Positions 39,809-49,706 of a stretch of DNA of 64,000 nucleotides are shown piece after piece (position 1 is the first letter of the stretch; the number at the start of each line of letters is the position of its first letter). A program made the translations under genes and the position numbers. The notes under the pieces were generated by a model, which saw only the letters and a program-made list of their open reading frames with translations, did not search any database and had not been told where the DNA came from. The stretch covers positions 27,100 through 91,099 of the forward strand of contig NZ_AYOD01000014.1 in assembly GCF_000497755.1 (NCBI RefSeq). The letters are read 5' to 3'. The stretch is from Aliihoeflea sp. 2WW (GTDB taxonomy: Bacteria; Pseudomonadota; Alphaproteobacteria; Rhizobiales; Rhizobiaceae).

Positions 39809-40312
39809 ATGCCGATCGTCTCTCCAGTCCCCATCAATCCGCTTGCCGACGGACGCCAGTCCGACCGCGCCCTGCTCGTGCGTCGCGGCGTCCAGCGGCT
39901 TTTCGCCCAGATGGGCGCCTCGGTCCTGCCGGAACTGTGCCTGCCGACCGGGCGCCGGGCCGATCTCGTCGCCCTGACCGCCAAGGGCGATATCTGGATC
40001 GTCGAGATCAAGACGTCGATCGAGGATTTCAGGGTCGACCGCAAATGGCCGGAATACCGGCTCCATTGCGACCGGCTCTTCTTTGCCACCCATCCCGGCG
40101 TGCCGGCCGAGATCTTCCCCGAGGAGTGCGGCTTCATCCTGTCGGACGGATATGGCGCCGAGATCATGCGCGAGGCCCCGGAGCACCGCCTGTCGGCGCC
40201 GTTGCGCAAATCGCTGACATTGCGGATCGCACGCGCCGCCGCGGCGCGGATCACGGCGGCCGAGATCGCCGGCGTGCCGGTGCCGCTGCTCGAACCAAGG
40301 GACGAATGCTGA
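39809..40312 (+). CDS. mmcB: MmcB family DNA repair protein
   Basis: A 167-residue nuclease-like protein matching the alphaproteobacterial MmcB family. A PD-(D/E)xK-like core is visible: GRRADLVALTAKGDIWIVEIKTSIEDFRVDRKWPEY in split form gives D, ExK. MmcB was linked to mitomycin C damage tolerance in Caulobacter as part of the SOS-independent response. The ATG at 39809 gives the family length. Confidence 0.82.
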   Translation: MPIVSPVPINPLADGRQSDRALLVRRGVQRLFAQMGASVLPELCLPTGRRADLVALTAKGDIWIVEIKTSIEDFRVDRKWPEYRLHCDRLFFATHPGVPAEIFPEECGFILSDGYGAEIMREAPEHRLSAPLRKSLTLRIARAAAARITAAEIAGVPVPLLEPRDEC

Positions 40313-40343
40313 AGGGCCTTGCCCTGATCGAAGGCGGATGCGG

Positions 40344-40628
40344 CTAGCGGTCCGAATGGCCGAGATCGCGCTGCGGCCATGCCACGTCGCGCACGCGCTG
40401 CTTCAGCACCTTGGCTTCGGGAAACCCGCCATCTTCCTTGCGGTCCCAGATGGTCTGCCCGTCGAGCGCGATGACGAAGACACCGCCGGTGCCTGGCACG
40501 AGGGCGACTTCGCCCAGATCCTGACCGAAGGTAGAGAGGAGTTCCTGCGCCATCCAGGCCGCGCGCAGCATCCAGTTGCACTGGGTGCAATAGGTGATGG
40601 CGATGCGCGGCCGGGGAGCGTCGGTCAT
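40344..40628 (-). CDS. SelT/SelW/SelH family thioredoxin-like protein
   Basis: A 94-residue protein with the Rdx motif ITYCTQCNW near the N-terminus (CxxC in place of the CxxU of selenoproteins), followed by a GVFVIALDGQTIWDRK strand pair. These small proteins are thought to act in thiol redox control. Its ATG overlaps the yebC stop, so both come from one minus-strand message. Confidence 0.83.
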   Translation of the reverse strand: MTDAPRPRIAITYCTQCNWMLRAAWMAQELLSTFGQDLGEVALVPGTGGVFVIALDGQTIWDRKEDGGFPEAKVLKQRVRDVAWPQRDLGHSDR

Positions 40629-41377
40629 CAGGCGGCGGAGAGCTTCGCCATCGTGGCCTCGTCGACCTCGAAATTGGCATAGACGTTCTGCACGTCGTCA
40701 TCGTCGTCGAGCGTGGCGACGAGCTTCAGGATCGACTGCGCCCTTTCCTCGTCGACCGGCGTGCCGGTCTGCGGACGCCAGATCGCCTTGACCGATTCGG
40801 CCTCGCCGAGCGCTGCTTCGAGCGCGGAGGTGACGTCGCCGATATCCTCGAAGGCGCAATAGATCGTGTGGCCGTCCTCGTCCGACTGGACGTCTTCGGC
40901 GCCCGCCTCGATAGCCGCTTCCATCACCTTGTCGGCGTCGCCGACCTCTGGCTTGTAGACGATCTCGCCGACGCGATCGAACATGAAGGCGACCGAGCCG
41001 GTTTCGCCCATCGCGCCGCCGGACTTTGTGAAGGCTGCGCGCACGTTGGAGGCGGTGCGGTTGCGGTTGTCGGTCAGCGCCTCGACGATGACGGCAACGC
41101 CGCCGGGGCCGTAGCCCTCGTAGCGCACTTCCGCATAGTCGTCGCCTTCGCCACCGGCGGCCTTGTTGATGGCGCGCTGGATGTTGTCCTTGGGCATGGA
41201 CTGGGCCTTGGCGTTCTGGACGGCAAGGCGCAGGCGCGGGTTCATCGCGGGGTCGGGCGCGCCCATCTTGGCGGCGACGGTGATCTCGCGCGCGAGCTTG
41301 GAAAACATCTTGGAGCGCACCGCATCCTGGCGGCCCTTGCGGTGCATGATGTTCTTGAACTGTGAATGGCCGGCCAT
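40628..41377 (-). CDS. yebC: YebC/PmpR family transcriptional regulator
   Basis: A 249-residue protein that starts [19 protein letters not shown], the hallmark of the family, and continues with three YebC domains (basic N-terminal, then about 80-238). Members bind DNA or act in translation of difficult motifs. Coupled to the SelT-like gene downstream. Confidence 0.93.
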   Translation of the reverse strand: MAGHSQFKNIMHRKGRQDAVRSKMFSKLAREITVAAKMGAPDPAMNPRLRLAVQNAKAQSMPKDNIQRAINKAAGGEGDDYAEVRYEGYGPGGVAVIVEALTDNRNRTASNVRAAFTKSGGAMGETGSVAFMFDRVGEIVYKPEVGDADKVMEAAIEAGAEDVQSDEDGHTIYCAFEDIGDVTSALEAALGEAESVKAIWRPQTGTPVDEERAQSILKLVATLDDDDDVQNVYANFEVDEATMAKLSAA

Positions 41378-41531
41378 GGCACCCCTGTCGATCGTTCGGC
41401 TGAGTGGAAATTTGGCCGGGTTATAATGAAAACCGCCATGGGCGTCCAGAAGCCCGGCCTCGCGCAATCGTGACCCCGGGGCGGTCATGCGGCGGTTACG
41501 CTGCGGCAGCCCTTCGCCCGGAGCCTTGCCC

Positions 41532-42323
41532 ATGAAACTTCTGCTCGCCACCGCTCTCTTCGTTCTCATTGGCCTTCCAGCCGCCGCGCAGGACGCGCCC
41601 GTGCCCAGCCAGTGCCTGGCGATCGCGAATGCGGTGCCGAACGTCGTCTATGCGAATTTCACACCGGTCCAGGCCGAGGCGGAAACGGTCACGATCACCT
41701 ATGCCGGGCATTCGACCTACATCATCGAGACGCCCGGCGGGGTCCGGATTGCGACCGACTTCTCGGGTGCCTACGGGGCCGAGCCGCTGCCCGATATCGT
41801 CACCATGAACAAGGCGCACGGCACCCATTTCACGCTCAACCCCGACCCGCGCATCGCCCATGTCCTGCCGGGCTGGGGCGAGGAGGGCCCGGCGCGGCAT
41901 GCGCTGGTGGTCGAGGACGTCTATGTCCGCAACGTGCCGACCGACATCATGCGCTGGGGCGCCACGGAAGAAGGCGGCAACTCGATCTTCATCTTCGAGG
42001 TGGCGGGGCTGTGCATCGGGCATCTCGGCCATCTGCACCACGCGCTCGCGCCCGAGCATTACGGCGCGATCGGCCGGCTCGACGTGGTGATGGTGCCGAT
42101 CGATGGCGGCATGACGCTGTCGCTCGGTGACGTGTCGGAGATCACGGCGCGGCTGCAATCCTCGATCGTCCTGCCGATGCACCGTTTCTCGACGCCGATC
42201 TCCACCTTCGCGGCGATGATCGGCGAGACTTTCGAGGTCGAGTATCGCGACAGCCGGTCCTTCGATGTGTCGCTCCGCTCGCTGCCGAGGCGGCCGACCG
42301 TGCTCATCCTCGAGGGAGTTTGA
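41532..42323 (+). CDS. Exported MBL-fold metallo-hydrolase
   Basis: About 263 residues from the ATG at 41532. A signal peptide (about 1-19, ending PAAAQD) is followed by a metallo-beta-lactamase fold with [22 protein letters not shown] and a shortened metal motif KAHGTH; later LGHLHH and PIDGG may supply further ligands. The substrate is unknown. The pattern is closest to UlaG-like hydrolases. Confidence 0.8.
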   Translation: MKLLLATALFVLIGLPAAAQDAPVPSQCLAIANAVPNVVYANFTPVQAEAETVTITYAGHSTYIIETPGGVRIATDFSGAYGAEPLPDIVTMNKAHGTHFTLNPDPRIAHVLPGWGEEGPARHALVVEDVYVRNVPTDIMRWGATEEGGNSIFIFEVAGLCIGHLGHLHHALAPEHYGAIGRLDVVMVPIDGGMTLSLGDVSEITARLQSSIVLPMHRFSTPISTFAAMIGETFEVEYRDSRSFDVSLRSLPRRPTVLILEGV

Positions 42324-42341
42324 GCACGGCCGATTTTGGCC

Positions 42342-43121
42342 TCAGTGCGTGGGCGTGACGGTGTCCGCAGCGGGCGGCATGGACTTCGCCTTCCTGCGGC
42401 GAGCCAGCATGTTGAGCGCCTCGACCAGCGCCGAGAAGCCCATCGCAGCGTAGATGTAGCCCTTGGGAACGTGGAAGCCCATGCCTTCGGCGATCAGCGT
42501 CATGCCGATCATCAGCAGGAACGCCAGCGCCAGCATGACGATGGTCGGGTTCTTGCCGATGAAGTTGGCGAGCGGCGTCGCGGCGATCAGCATCACGGCG
42601 ACCGTGATGATGACGGCGATGTACATGATCGCGATGTGCTCGGTCATGCCGACGGCGGTGATGATGGAATCGACCGAGAAGACGAGGTCGAGCAGCAGGA
42701 TCTGGAAGATCGCCCCGCCCATCGTGACCGTCGCCGTGCGCGAGACCATGTCCTCCTTGTGGTCGACCGGGTCGACCGTGTGGTGGATCTCCTTGGTCGC
42801 CTTCCAGACGAGGAACAGGCCGCCGACCAGAAGGATGATGTCCTTCCAGGAGAATGGCTCGCCGAACAGGGTGAAGACGGGCTGCGTCAACTGGACGATG
42901 AAGGCGACCGTGCCGAGCAGGATCAGGCGCATGACGAGCGCCGCGCCGATGCCAAGCCGCCGGGCGCGCTCGCGCTGATGCTCGGGCAGCTTGTTGGAGA
43001 GGATCGAGATGAAGATGAGGTTGTCGATGCCGAGCACGACTTCCAGTGCGATGAGGGTGGCGAGCGCCACCCAGGCGGTGGGGTCACCGGTCCAGTCGAA
43101 GTAGCCGAGAAGCCATTCCAT
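42342..43121 (-). CDS. TerC family integral membrane protein
   Basis: A 259-residue protein with about seven spans. Family motifs are [18 protein letters not shown] and [18 protein letters not shown], with acidic residues inside membrane helices that suggest metal-ion transport. TerC proteins are linked to manganese export or tellurite resistance. No ter operon is present. Start chosen at 43121 (MEWLLGYF). Confidence 0.9.
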   Translation of the reverse strand: MEWLLGYFDWTGDPTAWVALATLIALEVVLGIDNLIFISILSNKLPEHQRERARRLGIGAALVMRLILLGTVAFIVQLTQPVFTLFGEPFSWKDIILLVGGLFLVWKATKEIHHTVDPVDHKEDMVSRTATVTMGGAIFQILLLDLVFSVDSIITAVGMTEHIAIMYIAVIITVAVMLIAATPLANFIGKNPTIVMLALAFLLMIGMTLIAEGMGFHVPKGYIYAAMGFSALVEALNMLARRRKAKSMPPAADTVTPTH

Positions 43122-43235
43122 TGTCGTGATTCCAGCCGCAAAGGATCGGGTGCGGGTGCCCTGATGTCGTGAAGCGTTAGGCGCCGGCCAAAGGGCCGTC
43201 AACCAACGGTTCGCAACAATGGCGAAACACGCGTT

Positions 43236-44060
43236 TTAGTTCCAGAAGGCGGGAATGGTTTCTTCGAGCCTCGGCCCGAGCCGCAAGGGCGCGATCTTCT
43301 CGGCAAGGCCGGTCCGGTCGGAAATCTCGACGCTGACGCCGCAGATCGTCGCCGGGCCGGAAGCGGCCTCGAAGCGGCCCTTCGGCACCTTGGACAGGAA
43401 CCGGTTCAGCGGCTCCTCCTTGTCCATGCCGAGCGAGGAATCGTAGTCGCCGCACATGCCCGCATCGGTGAGATAGCCGGTGCCGCCATTGAGGATCTGA
43501 TGGTCGGCGGTCGGGTGGTGCGTATGCGTGCCGACGACGAGGCTGGCGCGGCCGTCGACGAAATGGCCGAAACACATCTTTTCCGACGTCGCCTCGGCGT
43601 GGAAGTCGATCACCACCGCATCGGCCTGTTCGCCAAGCGGGCAGGCGGCGAGTTCTTCCTCGGCGCATTTGAACGGATCATCGAGCTCGGGGTGCATGAA
43701 CACCCGGCCCATGATGTTGGAGACGAGCACACGCGCGCCGTTCTTCGCCATATAGACCCCGGTGCCGCGTCCGGGCGTGCCCTTGGGAAAGTTGGCGGGG
43801 CGCAGGAAGCGTTCCTCGTGCGGGGCGAACTGAAGCGCCTCGCGCTGGTCCCAGACGTGGTTGCCGGTGGTAACGACATCGGCGCCGGCATCGAGCGTCA
43901 GGCGGAAGATTTCTTCCGTGATGCCGAACCCGCCAGCGGCGTTCTCGCCATTGACGATGACGAAGTCGAGCTTGAAATCGGAGATGAGGCCCGGCAGCCG
44001 GTCCCAGACCGCCGTCCGGCCCGTCCGTCCCACCATGTCGCCCAGAAAGAGAAGTCGCAT
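43236..44060 (-). CDS. YmdB-like metallophosphoesterase (TIGR00282 family)
   Basis: A 274-residue two-metal phosphoesterase. Metal ligands occur in LFLGDMVGR, IVNGENAAGG, TTGNHVWD and GTHTHHPTADH. In Bacillus the homologue YmdB has phosphodiesterase activity on cyclic nucleotides. It follows the fau gene by 7 bp on the minus strand, a common alphaproteobacterial pair. Confidence 0.9.
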   Translation of the reverse strand: MRLLFLGDMVGRTGRTAVWDRLPGLISDFKLDFVIVNGENAAGGFGITEEIFRLTLDAGADVVTTGNHVWDQREALQFAPHEERFLRPANFPKGTPGRGTGVYMAKNGARVLVSNIMGRVFMHPELDDPFKCAEEELAACPLGEQADAVVIDFHAEATSEKMCFGHFVDGRASLVVGTHTHHPTADHQILNGGTGYLTDAGMCGDYDSSLGMDKEEPLNRFLSKVPKGRFEAASGPATICGVSVEISDRTGLAEKIAPLRLGPRLEETIPAFWN

Positions 44061-44067
44061 CGCCTCC

Positions 44068-44649
44068 CTATAGCCCGTTCAAGAAGGGGCGCAACCCGCT
44101 TTCCGTCAGGATTTCGGGAAGCTGGACGTCGTGGTCCTGGTCGGGCACGCGCTCCACCTCCTGGCAATCGAAGGCGATGGCGACGAGGCGCGGGGCGTGG
44201 CCCTTTGCCTGCAGTCGGTCGATCGCGCGGTCGTAATAGCCCGCGCCATAGCCGATCCGGTGGCCGCGATCGTCGAAGGCGGCGAGCGGGATCAGCATCA
44301 AATCGGGGTCGAGCTCGGCGGCATCGGGGCCGGGCCCGAACGTGCCGAAGCCCATGTCGACCATCTTCCCGTCGCGCACGAGTTCACGAAAGACGATGGT
44401 CTGCTTGTCGAGGATGGCGGGCAGGCAAAGCCTTGCGCCGCGTTCGCGCAGGGCGAACATCAGCGGCCGCACGTCGACCTCCGAGCGCATCGGCCAGAAT
44501 CCCGAGACGACCATGCCCGGCTCGACGCCGAGACGGTCGGCGGTCTCCGCCATGCGCAACGATGCCTCGATGCGCCATTGCGGATCGAGCCCGTCGCGCC
44601 GCGCAAGCGCTTCCTCGCGCAGGGCCTTCTTCAGTTCGCGTGGAGTCAT
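44068..44649 (-). CDS. 5-formyltetrahydrofolate cyclo-ligase
   Basis: A 193-residue enzyme that recycles 5-formyl-THF to 5,10-methenyl-THF. The nucleotide-binding LIPLAAFDDRGHRIGYGAGYYDRAI and the N-terminal KKALREEALARRDGL region are typical. It lies directly downstream of 6S RNA on the same strand, the arrangement known in many proteobacteria. Confidence 0.92.
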   Translation of the reverse strand: MTPRELKKALREEALARRDGLDPQWRIEASLRMAETADRLGVEPGMVVSGFWPMRSEVDVRPLMFALRERGARLCLPAILDKQTIVFRELVRDGKMVDMGFGTFGPGPDAAELDPDLMLIPLAAFDDRGHRIGYGAGYYDRAIDRLQAKGHAPRLVAIAFDCQEVERVPDQDHDVQLPEILTESGLRPFLNGL

Positions 44650-44769
44650 GCTTCGCCCTCCTGTCCATCCCCGATTACAGATCGAAGCGGGGAGACGGAA
44701 GGGGAGAAGGCGACATGAAGGTGTCGTGTGCGGGCGAATGGAAATAGGAAAAGCGAACCACGACGACCG

Positions 44770-44912
44770 ATGGAGAGGTTGATCCCGGGTGCCTACAACG
44801 TAGGTGGGCGCCGTGTGTCCGAACCCACGGGTCCGGCCAGGGACAGCTCCCTAGAGATCAGTAAGGCCCCGAGAATTAAGTTACTCCTGTCGAGAAGCGC
44901 AGAACGCCGATC
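44770..44912 (-). ncRNA. ssrS: 6S RNA (ssrS), boundaries approximate
   Basis: Read on the minus strand, the region forms long nested pairing: ctctaggg... with ccctgg, ggacccgtgggttcgg... and a terminal cctacg/cgtagg hairpin, the general layout of alphaproteobacterial 6S RNA. It sits immediately upstream of the 5-formyl-THF cyclo-ligase gene in the same direction, the classic location. A CTATAT -10 box (44921-44916) lies just before the 5' end. 6S RNA binds sigma-70 polymerase in stationary phase. Identity rests on position and remembered motifs, not on a covariance search. Confidence 0.6.
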
Positions 44913-44921
44913 CCAATATAG

Positions 44922-45289
44922 AGAGAGGCCGCCCGTTTCGCCAGTCGCGTTCACAAGGCGCCGCCGGATTTCGTGACGGCGCGCGTGAGCCGCGTCACGG
45001 CGCGGCGACGCTAAGGCGCGCATCCGTCCCGCCTCGTTGTTTTGCCAGTGAATTCGCAACCGCTCATATTCGCATCCAGAGCTAAGTGACCTCGGGCGGA
45101 GGGTTCCAAGGGTCCGGTCACGAAGCCGCGATGAAATCGGTGACGGATTGTTCAACGTTGAACACATTGCGACCCCTTAGCCGATTTCCCAAATGCCACT
45201 CATCGGACGGCGACATGGCCGCCTCGAAATTTCAACGGTCCCAAAAACGCATCCTCCCAAGGGCGTCGGACCAAACCAGGAGTACTACC
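44922..45289. other. Intergenic region between 6S RNA and the secreted-protein gene
   Basis: About 370 bp without a credible gene. The part near 44922-45000 holds the 6S promoter region. A 16-bp perfect palindrome lies at 45149-45164. Open frames here overlap 6S RNA in antisense or lack protein-like composition. Confidence 0.5.
45149..45164. promoter_or_regulatory. 16-bp perfect palindrome upstream of a secreted-protein gene
   Basis: TGTTCAACGTTGAACA is a perfect 16-bp dyad about 125 bp before the ATG at 45290. Its size and symmetry fit a dimeric repressor or activator site. The cognate protein is not evident. Confidence 0.4.
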
Positions 45290-45559
45290 ATGAACCGCAT
45301 TCTTCTCGCCTCCGCACTCGTCCTCGGCGTTTCGGGCGCAGCCTTCGCACAGCAGGCTCCCTACTATGCCGGCAATTACGACGGCGCTGTCCTGACCCAG
45401 CTCAACGATGCAGTCTCTGGCTCGAACGTCGCCGTGGCGCCTGCTCCGGCTGGCAATTTCGAGACGATCACGACCGCCTCGATCAACGACATGTCGAGCG
45501 CCCCGGCAACCGCGACGGACAACGTCTACAATGCCTGGCAGGTCGGTTCGGGTCGCTAA
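45290..45559 (+). CDS. Small secreted protein of unknown function
   Basis: An 89-residue exported protein: signal peptide about 1-20 (MNRILLASALVLGVSGAAFA) and a mature Ala/Asn/Ser/Thr-rich part of about 69 residues without cysteines. A strong ccagga(g) site precedes the ATG, and a long terminator hairpin follows, so it is a single-gene unit. I recognise no family; similar short periplasmic proteins are frequent in rhizobia. Confidence 0.7.
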   Translation: MNRILLASALVLGVSGAAFAQQAPYYAGNYDGAVLTQLNDAVSGSNVAVAPAPAGNFETITTASINDMSSAPATATDNVYNAWQVGSGR

Positions 45560-45580
45560 AGCCCGATCGAACGACGCTTC

Positions 45581-45617
45581 AAAGCCCCGTTGCGCACCTG
45601 CGCAGCGGGGCTTTTTT
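45581..45617 (+). terminator. Intrinsic terminator of the secreted-protein gene
   Basis: AAGCCCCG with CGGGGCTT and an inner TGCGC/GCGCA extension make a long stem, followed by six T. Confidence 0.88.
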
Positions 45618-45687
45618 CATGGCTGGTTCTTGCGCCGCCGAAAAGCCCTCCCTACTGTCCGCCCCTGTTTGAAAACGGAGTTCGCGG

Positions 45688-46527
<840 letters not shown>

Positions 46528-46528
46528 A

Positions 46529-46975
46529 TTGACAGGCGTGGCCGTCCACGACCTGACGCCGGCTGACTATGCCGACTGGCGTCGGCTGTGGACCGGCTAC
46601 CTGACTTTCTACAAGACGGCGCTGCCGGACGAAATCTACGATACGACCTGGCGGCGACTGTTCGCACCGGGTGAGTTCGAGCCGCGCGGCGCGCTGGCCA
46701 TCGCCGACGGCCGGGCCGTCGGGCTCGTTCATTTCATCCAGCATCGCACCTGCTGGTCGACTGCCAACAATCTCTATCTGCAGGATCTGTTCGCGGACCC
46801 GGACATGCGCGGCAAGGGCGTCGGGCGCGCGCTGATCGAGGCGGTCTATGCGAAAGCCGACGCGGCCGGCATCCGAAACGTCTATTGGATGACCCAGGAA
46901 GACAACGCGGTCGGTCGCCGGCTTTATGATCGCGTCGCGCGGCGGACCGGCTTCATCGAATACGACCGCGGCTGA
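46529..46975 (+). CDS. GNAT family N-acetyltransferase
   Basis: A 148-residue acetyltransferase fold. The acetyl-CoA-binding loop appears as LFADPDMRGKGVGRALIEAVY, and the ending NAVGRRLYDRVARRTGFIEY is typical. It starts with TTG at 46529 or GTG at 46538, immediately after the MoxR gene stop, so the two are probably cotranscribed. The acceptor is unknown. Confidence 0.85.
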   Translation: MTGVAVHDLTPADYADWRRLWTGYLTFYKTALPDEIYDTTWRRLFAPGEFEPRGALAIADGRAVGLVHFIQHRTCWSTANNLYLQDLFADPDMRGKGVGRALIEAVYAKADAAGIRNVYWMTQEDNAVGRRLYDRVARRTGFIEYDRG

Positions 46976-46983
46976 CGCATACG

Positions 46984-47011
46984 AAAAAGCCCCGCTGCAA
47001 GAGCGGGGCTT
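46984..47011 (-). terminator. Intrinsic terminator of the Ala/Pro-rich protein gene
   Basis: AGCCCCGCT/AGCGGGGCT stem with a 5-nt loop; on the minus strand a run of five T follows. It lies 19 bp after the stop at 47030. It may also slow plus-strand transcripts from the GNAT gene. Confidence 0.8.
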
Positions 47012-47029
47012 GATCGGTGTGGGCCGCTG

Positions 47030-47506
47030 TTATTCGGCCGGTTCGGTGGCCGGAGCCGTATCGGCGGGAGCCTCGTCGGCAGGGGCCGGAGCGGTGTCTT
47101 CGGCAGCCGGAGCGGCCGGGGCCGTGTCAGCCGGAGCCGTCGTTGCCGGGGCTTCAGCCGCCGGAGCCGGGGCGGTCGCGTCACCGGCGGGTGCCGGTGC
47201 CGTCGCGGCGGGCTCCTCGACGGCTGCGCCGCCGGGATCGACCGCGGTGTCCGTGCCGGGCGACCAGTTCATGAACACCAGCAGCGCAACGACGATCGCC
47301 GCGGCGACCACGCCGATGACGAGCGCGTTGGAGCCACCGCCCGAGCGGCCGGTATTGTCGACGACGACCGTATCGGAAGGCCGCGCCGCGCCCGTCGCCG
47401 GGTCGACATAGCGGGGATCGTTGGCTGCATAGCGGGGGTCCGCCGGATCGGCGGGGTTCAGCGGATCATGCGCGATGGGATCGCGGTTACGCAGGGGGTC
47501 GGCCAT
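47030..47506 (-). CDS. Ala/Pro-rich single-span membrane protein, unknown function
   Basis: A 158-residue protein. Residues 1-58 are polar and rich in Asp/Pro, one membrane span lies at about 61-83 (LVIGVVAAAIVVALLVFM), and the outer 70 residues are a low-complexity Ala/Pro/Glu/Thr/Asp tail. The tail could span the peptidoglycan layer. No domain is recognised. It is encoded alone, with its own terminator. Confidence 0.65.
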   Translation of the reverse strand: MADPLRNRDPIAHDPLNPADPADPRYAANDPRYVDPATGAARPSDTVVVDNTGRSGGGSNALVIGVVAAAIVVALLVFMNWSPGTDTAVDPGGAAVEEPAATAPAPAGDATAPAPAAEAPATTAPADTAPAAPAAEDTAPAPADEAPADTAPATEPAE

Positions 47507-47572
47507 GGTTCAGGCTCCTCAAGATGACTTATCGGAACCTAAACGTTCACAAGAGCGTGCAGTTCCCGCGGC

Positions 47573-48643
47573 TCAATCGCCGGAGGGGAGCGGGGTGGCG
47601 GAATAGCCGGCTTCCTGAAGCAGCGCGACGACGCCTTCCTCGCCGGGAAGGTGCAGCGCGCCGATGGCGACGAAGGCGCCGCCGGCGTCGAGGAGAGGCT
47701 GCATGCGCTCTGCCATCGTCCGGTTGCGGTCGACGATCACCGACTGCTCGAAGCCGGCAATGGCGATCCCGTCCGAGGCGTCGCCAGGCAGGGCGGCCTG
47801 GAAGAAGGGCCAGAACAGCCCCGGCTCGCCGCGCGCATGGATGACGACCATCGTCTCGATGACGTCGTCGATCGTCTCGCCCAGCGCGATCGTCTCGACG
47901 AGGGCGCGCATGTGGAAATCGAGCGGCAGGGCGGCCATCGCGCCAAGCTGCTCCGCCGTCGTCTCCAGCCCCTCGATCTCGATTCCCGCCGCCTTCGCGC
48001 GGGTGGCAAGCGCGACGTCGAGAATCTCGGCGCCGGCGGACTTGCGCGCGAGTTCGCAGGTCGGCAGCGTCGCCATCGCGGCGATCATCCAGGGCTTCAT
48101 CTTGTCGACGGCGCCCAGAGAAAGCCCGCGCTCGTTCATCGCTGCCTCGATCCGTTCGCGATCGGCCTCTTCGAGAAGCGACGACAATGTGGTCGCGTCG
48201 GTGAACATCATCAGCTCGGGGTGCTCGGCCATCGTCGCCATGATCGCGGCGGGGTCGAGGATGTCGGTCGTCTCGATGACCAGCGTTTCGGAGGCGTCGA
48301 AGGCGGCGGTCGCCGCGGCGTCGAGCTCGACGATGCGCGGATCGGTGACGTGCATGGTGCCGTAGAGATGGGAGACGCCGCCGCCGGGCGCCTCGATCTG
48401 CCACAGCATGGCCTCGCCGTTGACCGTCGCGGCCGAGGCGTCGAGGAGGCGCGCATAGGCAGCCGGGTCGTCGCGCTCCATGATGGCGAGAAGATCGTCG
48501 CCGGTGCACACGGCTTCGGCCTGCGCCGTCCATGTTCCGGCGAAGAGGATGAGCGTGAAGCTTGCGAAGGCGAGCGTCGTCAGCGCGGCGAGGAGACGCA
48601 GCGCGGCATCGGCAATTCGGTCGGGATCGAGGCGCATCAACAT
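47573..48643 (-). CDS. TraB/GumN family protein
   Basis: About 356 residues from the ATG at 48643. A hydrophobic segment (about 15-38) acts as signal or anchor; the TraB/GumN domain follows (about 70-350) with LYGTMHVTDPRIVEL near its start and a final FVAIGALHLPGEEGVVALLQEAGYS, where the two His-containing motifs are conserved. Related proteins have been proposed to be metalloproteases. Upstream in-frame codons overlap xerC and are unlikely to be used. Confidence 0.82.
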   Translation of the reverse strand: MLMRLDPDRIADAALRLLAALTTLAFASFTLILFAGTWTAQAEAVCTGDDLLAIMERDDPAAYARLLDASAATVNGEAMLWQIEAPGGGVSHLYGTMHVTDPRIVELDAAATAAFDASETLVIETTDILDPAAIMATMAEHPELMMFTDATTLSSLLEEADRERIEAAMNERGLSLGAVDKMKPWMIAAMATLPTCELARKSAGAEILDVALATRAKAAGIEIEGLETTAEQLGAMAALPLDFHMRALVETIALGETIDDVIETMVVIHARGEPGLFWPFFQAALPGDASDGIAIAGFEQSVIVDRNRTMAERMQPLLDAGGAFVAIGALHLPGEEGVVALLQEAGYSATPLPSGD

Positions 48644-48677
48644 GGCCGGAGCGTAGCTGGGATTTGAGGCGAAATCG

Positions 48678-49628
48678 TTAAGCGGCCGAGCGGCTGCGCG
48701 GATGGGCCTTGTCATAGATTTCAAGAAGGCGTGCGGAATCGACGCCGGTATAGATCTGCGTCGTCGAGAGGCTCGCATGGCCGAGCAGTTCCTGGATCGC
48801 GCGCAGGTCACCGCCACGGGCGAGGAGGTGCGTCGCGAAGGAATGGCGCAGCGCGTGCGGCGTCGCGGTCTCGGGCAGGTTGAGCGCGGAGCGCATCTTC
48901 TTCATAGCGCGCTGGATGATGGCCGGCGCGAGCGGCCCGCCCTTGGCGCCGCGAAACAGCGGCTTGGCGGCGTCGAGGTGATAAGGGCAAAGGCGGCGAT
49001 AGTCTGCGATGGCGGCGAGGGCTGCGGGCAAGACCGGGACGAGCCGCGTCTTGCCGCCCTTGCCGGTGACGCGCAGCACGGTGTCGGACGTGGTCGAGAG
49101 GTCGTCGCCGGTGAGGCCGAGCGCTTCGGAAATGCGCAGGCCGCAGGCGTAGAGAAGCGTCAGCACGGCGGCGTTGCGGGCGGCGATCCAGGGTTCTTCG
49201 GCAAGCTGGTCGCCTTGCGAGACGACGCGGCGGGCGTCCGATGCCGTCAGCGGCTTGGGCAGCGATTTCGGCTGTTTCGGCGAGCGCAAGGCCGACGCAC
49301 CGGCGGAATTGACGAGGCCGCGCCGTTCGAGAAACTTCAGCAGCGAGCGGATGCCGGCAAGGCCGCGACCCAGCGTGCGCGCGCCTGCGCCTTCGCCGCG
49401 CCGTGCGGCGAGATAGGCGCGCAGATCGGCCGGGCGCAGGTCGGCGATGTCGGAAATTGCGGGCGGCGCGCCGAGATGGCCTGTCAGGAACTGGAAGAAC
49501 TGGCGCGTGTCGCGCTCATAGGCCTCGACCGTCAAGGCGGCGAGGCGGCGCTCGACGGCAAGCGATTTCAGCCACGCCGTGCGGGCATCCTGCAGGTCGG
49601 GCCGGGCGATGACGAGGAATTCGGACAT
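48678..49628 (-). CDS. xerC: Tyrosine recombinase XerC
   Basis: A 316-residue tyrosine recombinase. A SAM-like N-terminal domain (about 10-100) precedes the catalytic domain with Arg in ACGLRISEALGL, Lys in GKGGKTRLVP, HALRHSFATHLL, LGHASLSTTQIYT and the Tyr itself. It resolves chromosome dimers at dif with XerD. XerC and XerD are similar, so the letter is less certain than the family. Divergent from rimM. Confidence 0.85.
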   Translation of the reverse strand: MSEFLVIARPDLQDARTAWLKSLAVERRLAALTVEAYERDTRQFFQFLTGHLGAPPAISDIADLRPADLRAYLAARRGEGAGARTLGRGLAGIRSLLKFLERRGLVNSAGASALRSPKQPKSLPKPLTASDARRVVSQGDQLAEEPWIAARNAAVLTLLYACGLRISEALGLTGDDLSTTSDTVLRVTGKGGKTRLVPVLPAALAAIADYRRLCPYHLDAAKPLFRGAKGGPLAPAIIQRAMKKMRSALNLPETATPHALRHSFATHLLARGGDLRAIQELLGHASLSTTQIYTGVDSARLLEIYDKAHPRSRSAA

Positions 49629-49706
49629 GACGTCATCTTCACCGTCCAAGGTTGACAGGCGGTGAAGGGCGGCGTTTGAAGCTGGCCGAAACAGGAAAGA
49701 GAATAG

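Noticed and set aside
44793..45167. 124-codon minus-strand ORF
   Set aside because: It runs through the 6S RNA candidate and its promoter; Arg/Leu/Ser-rich with no family.
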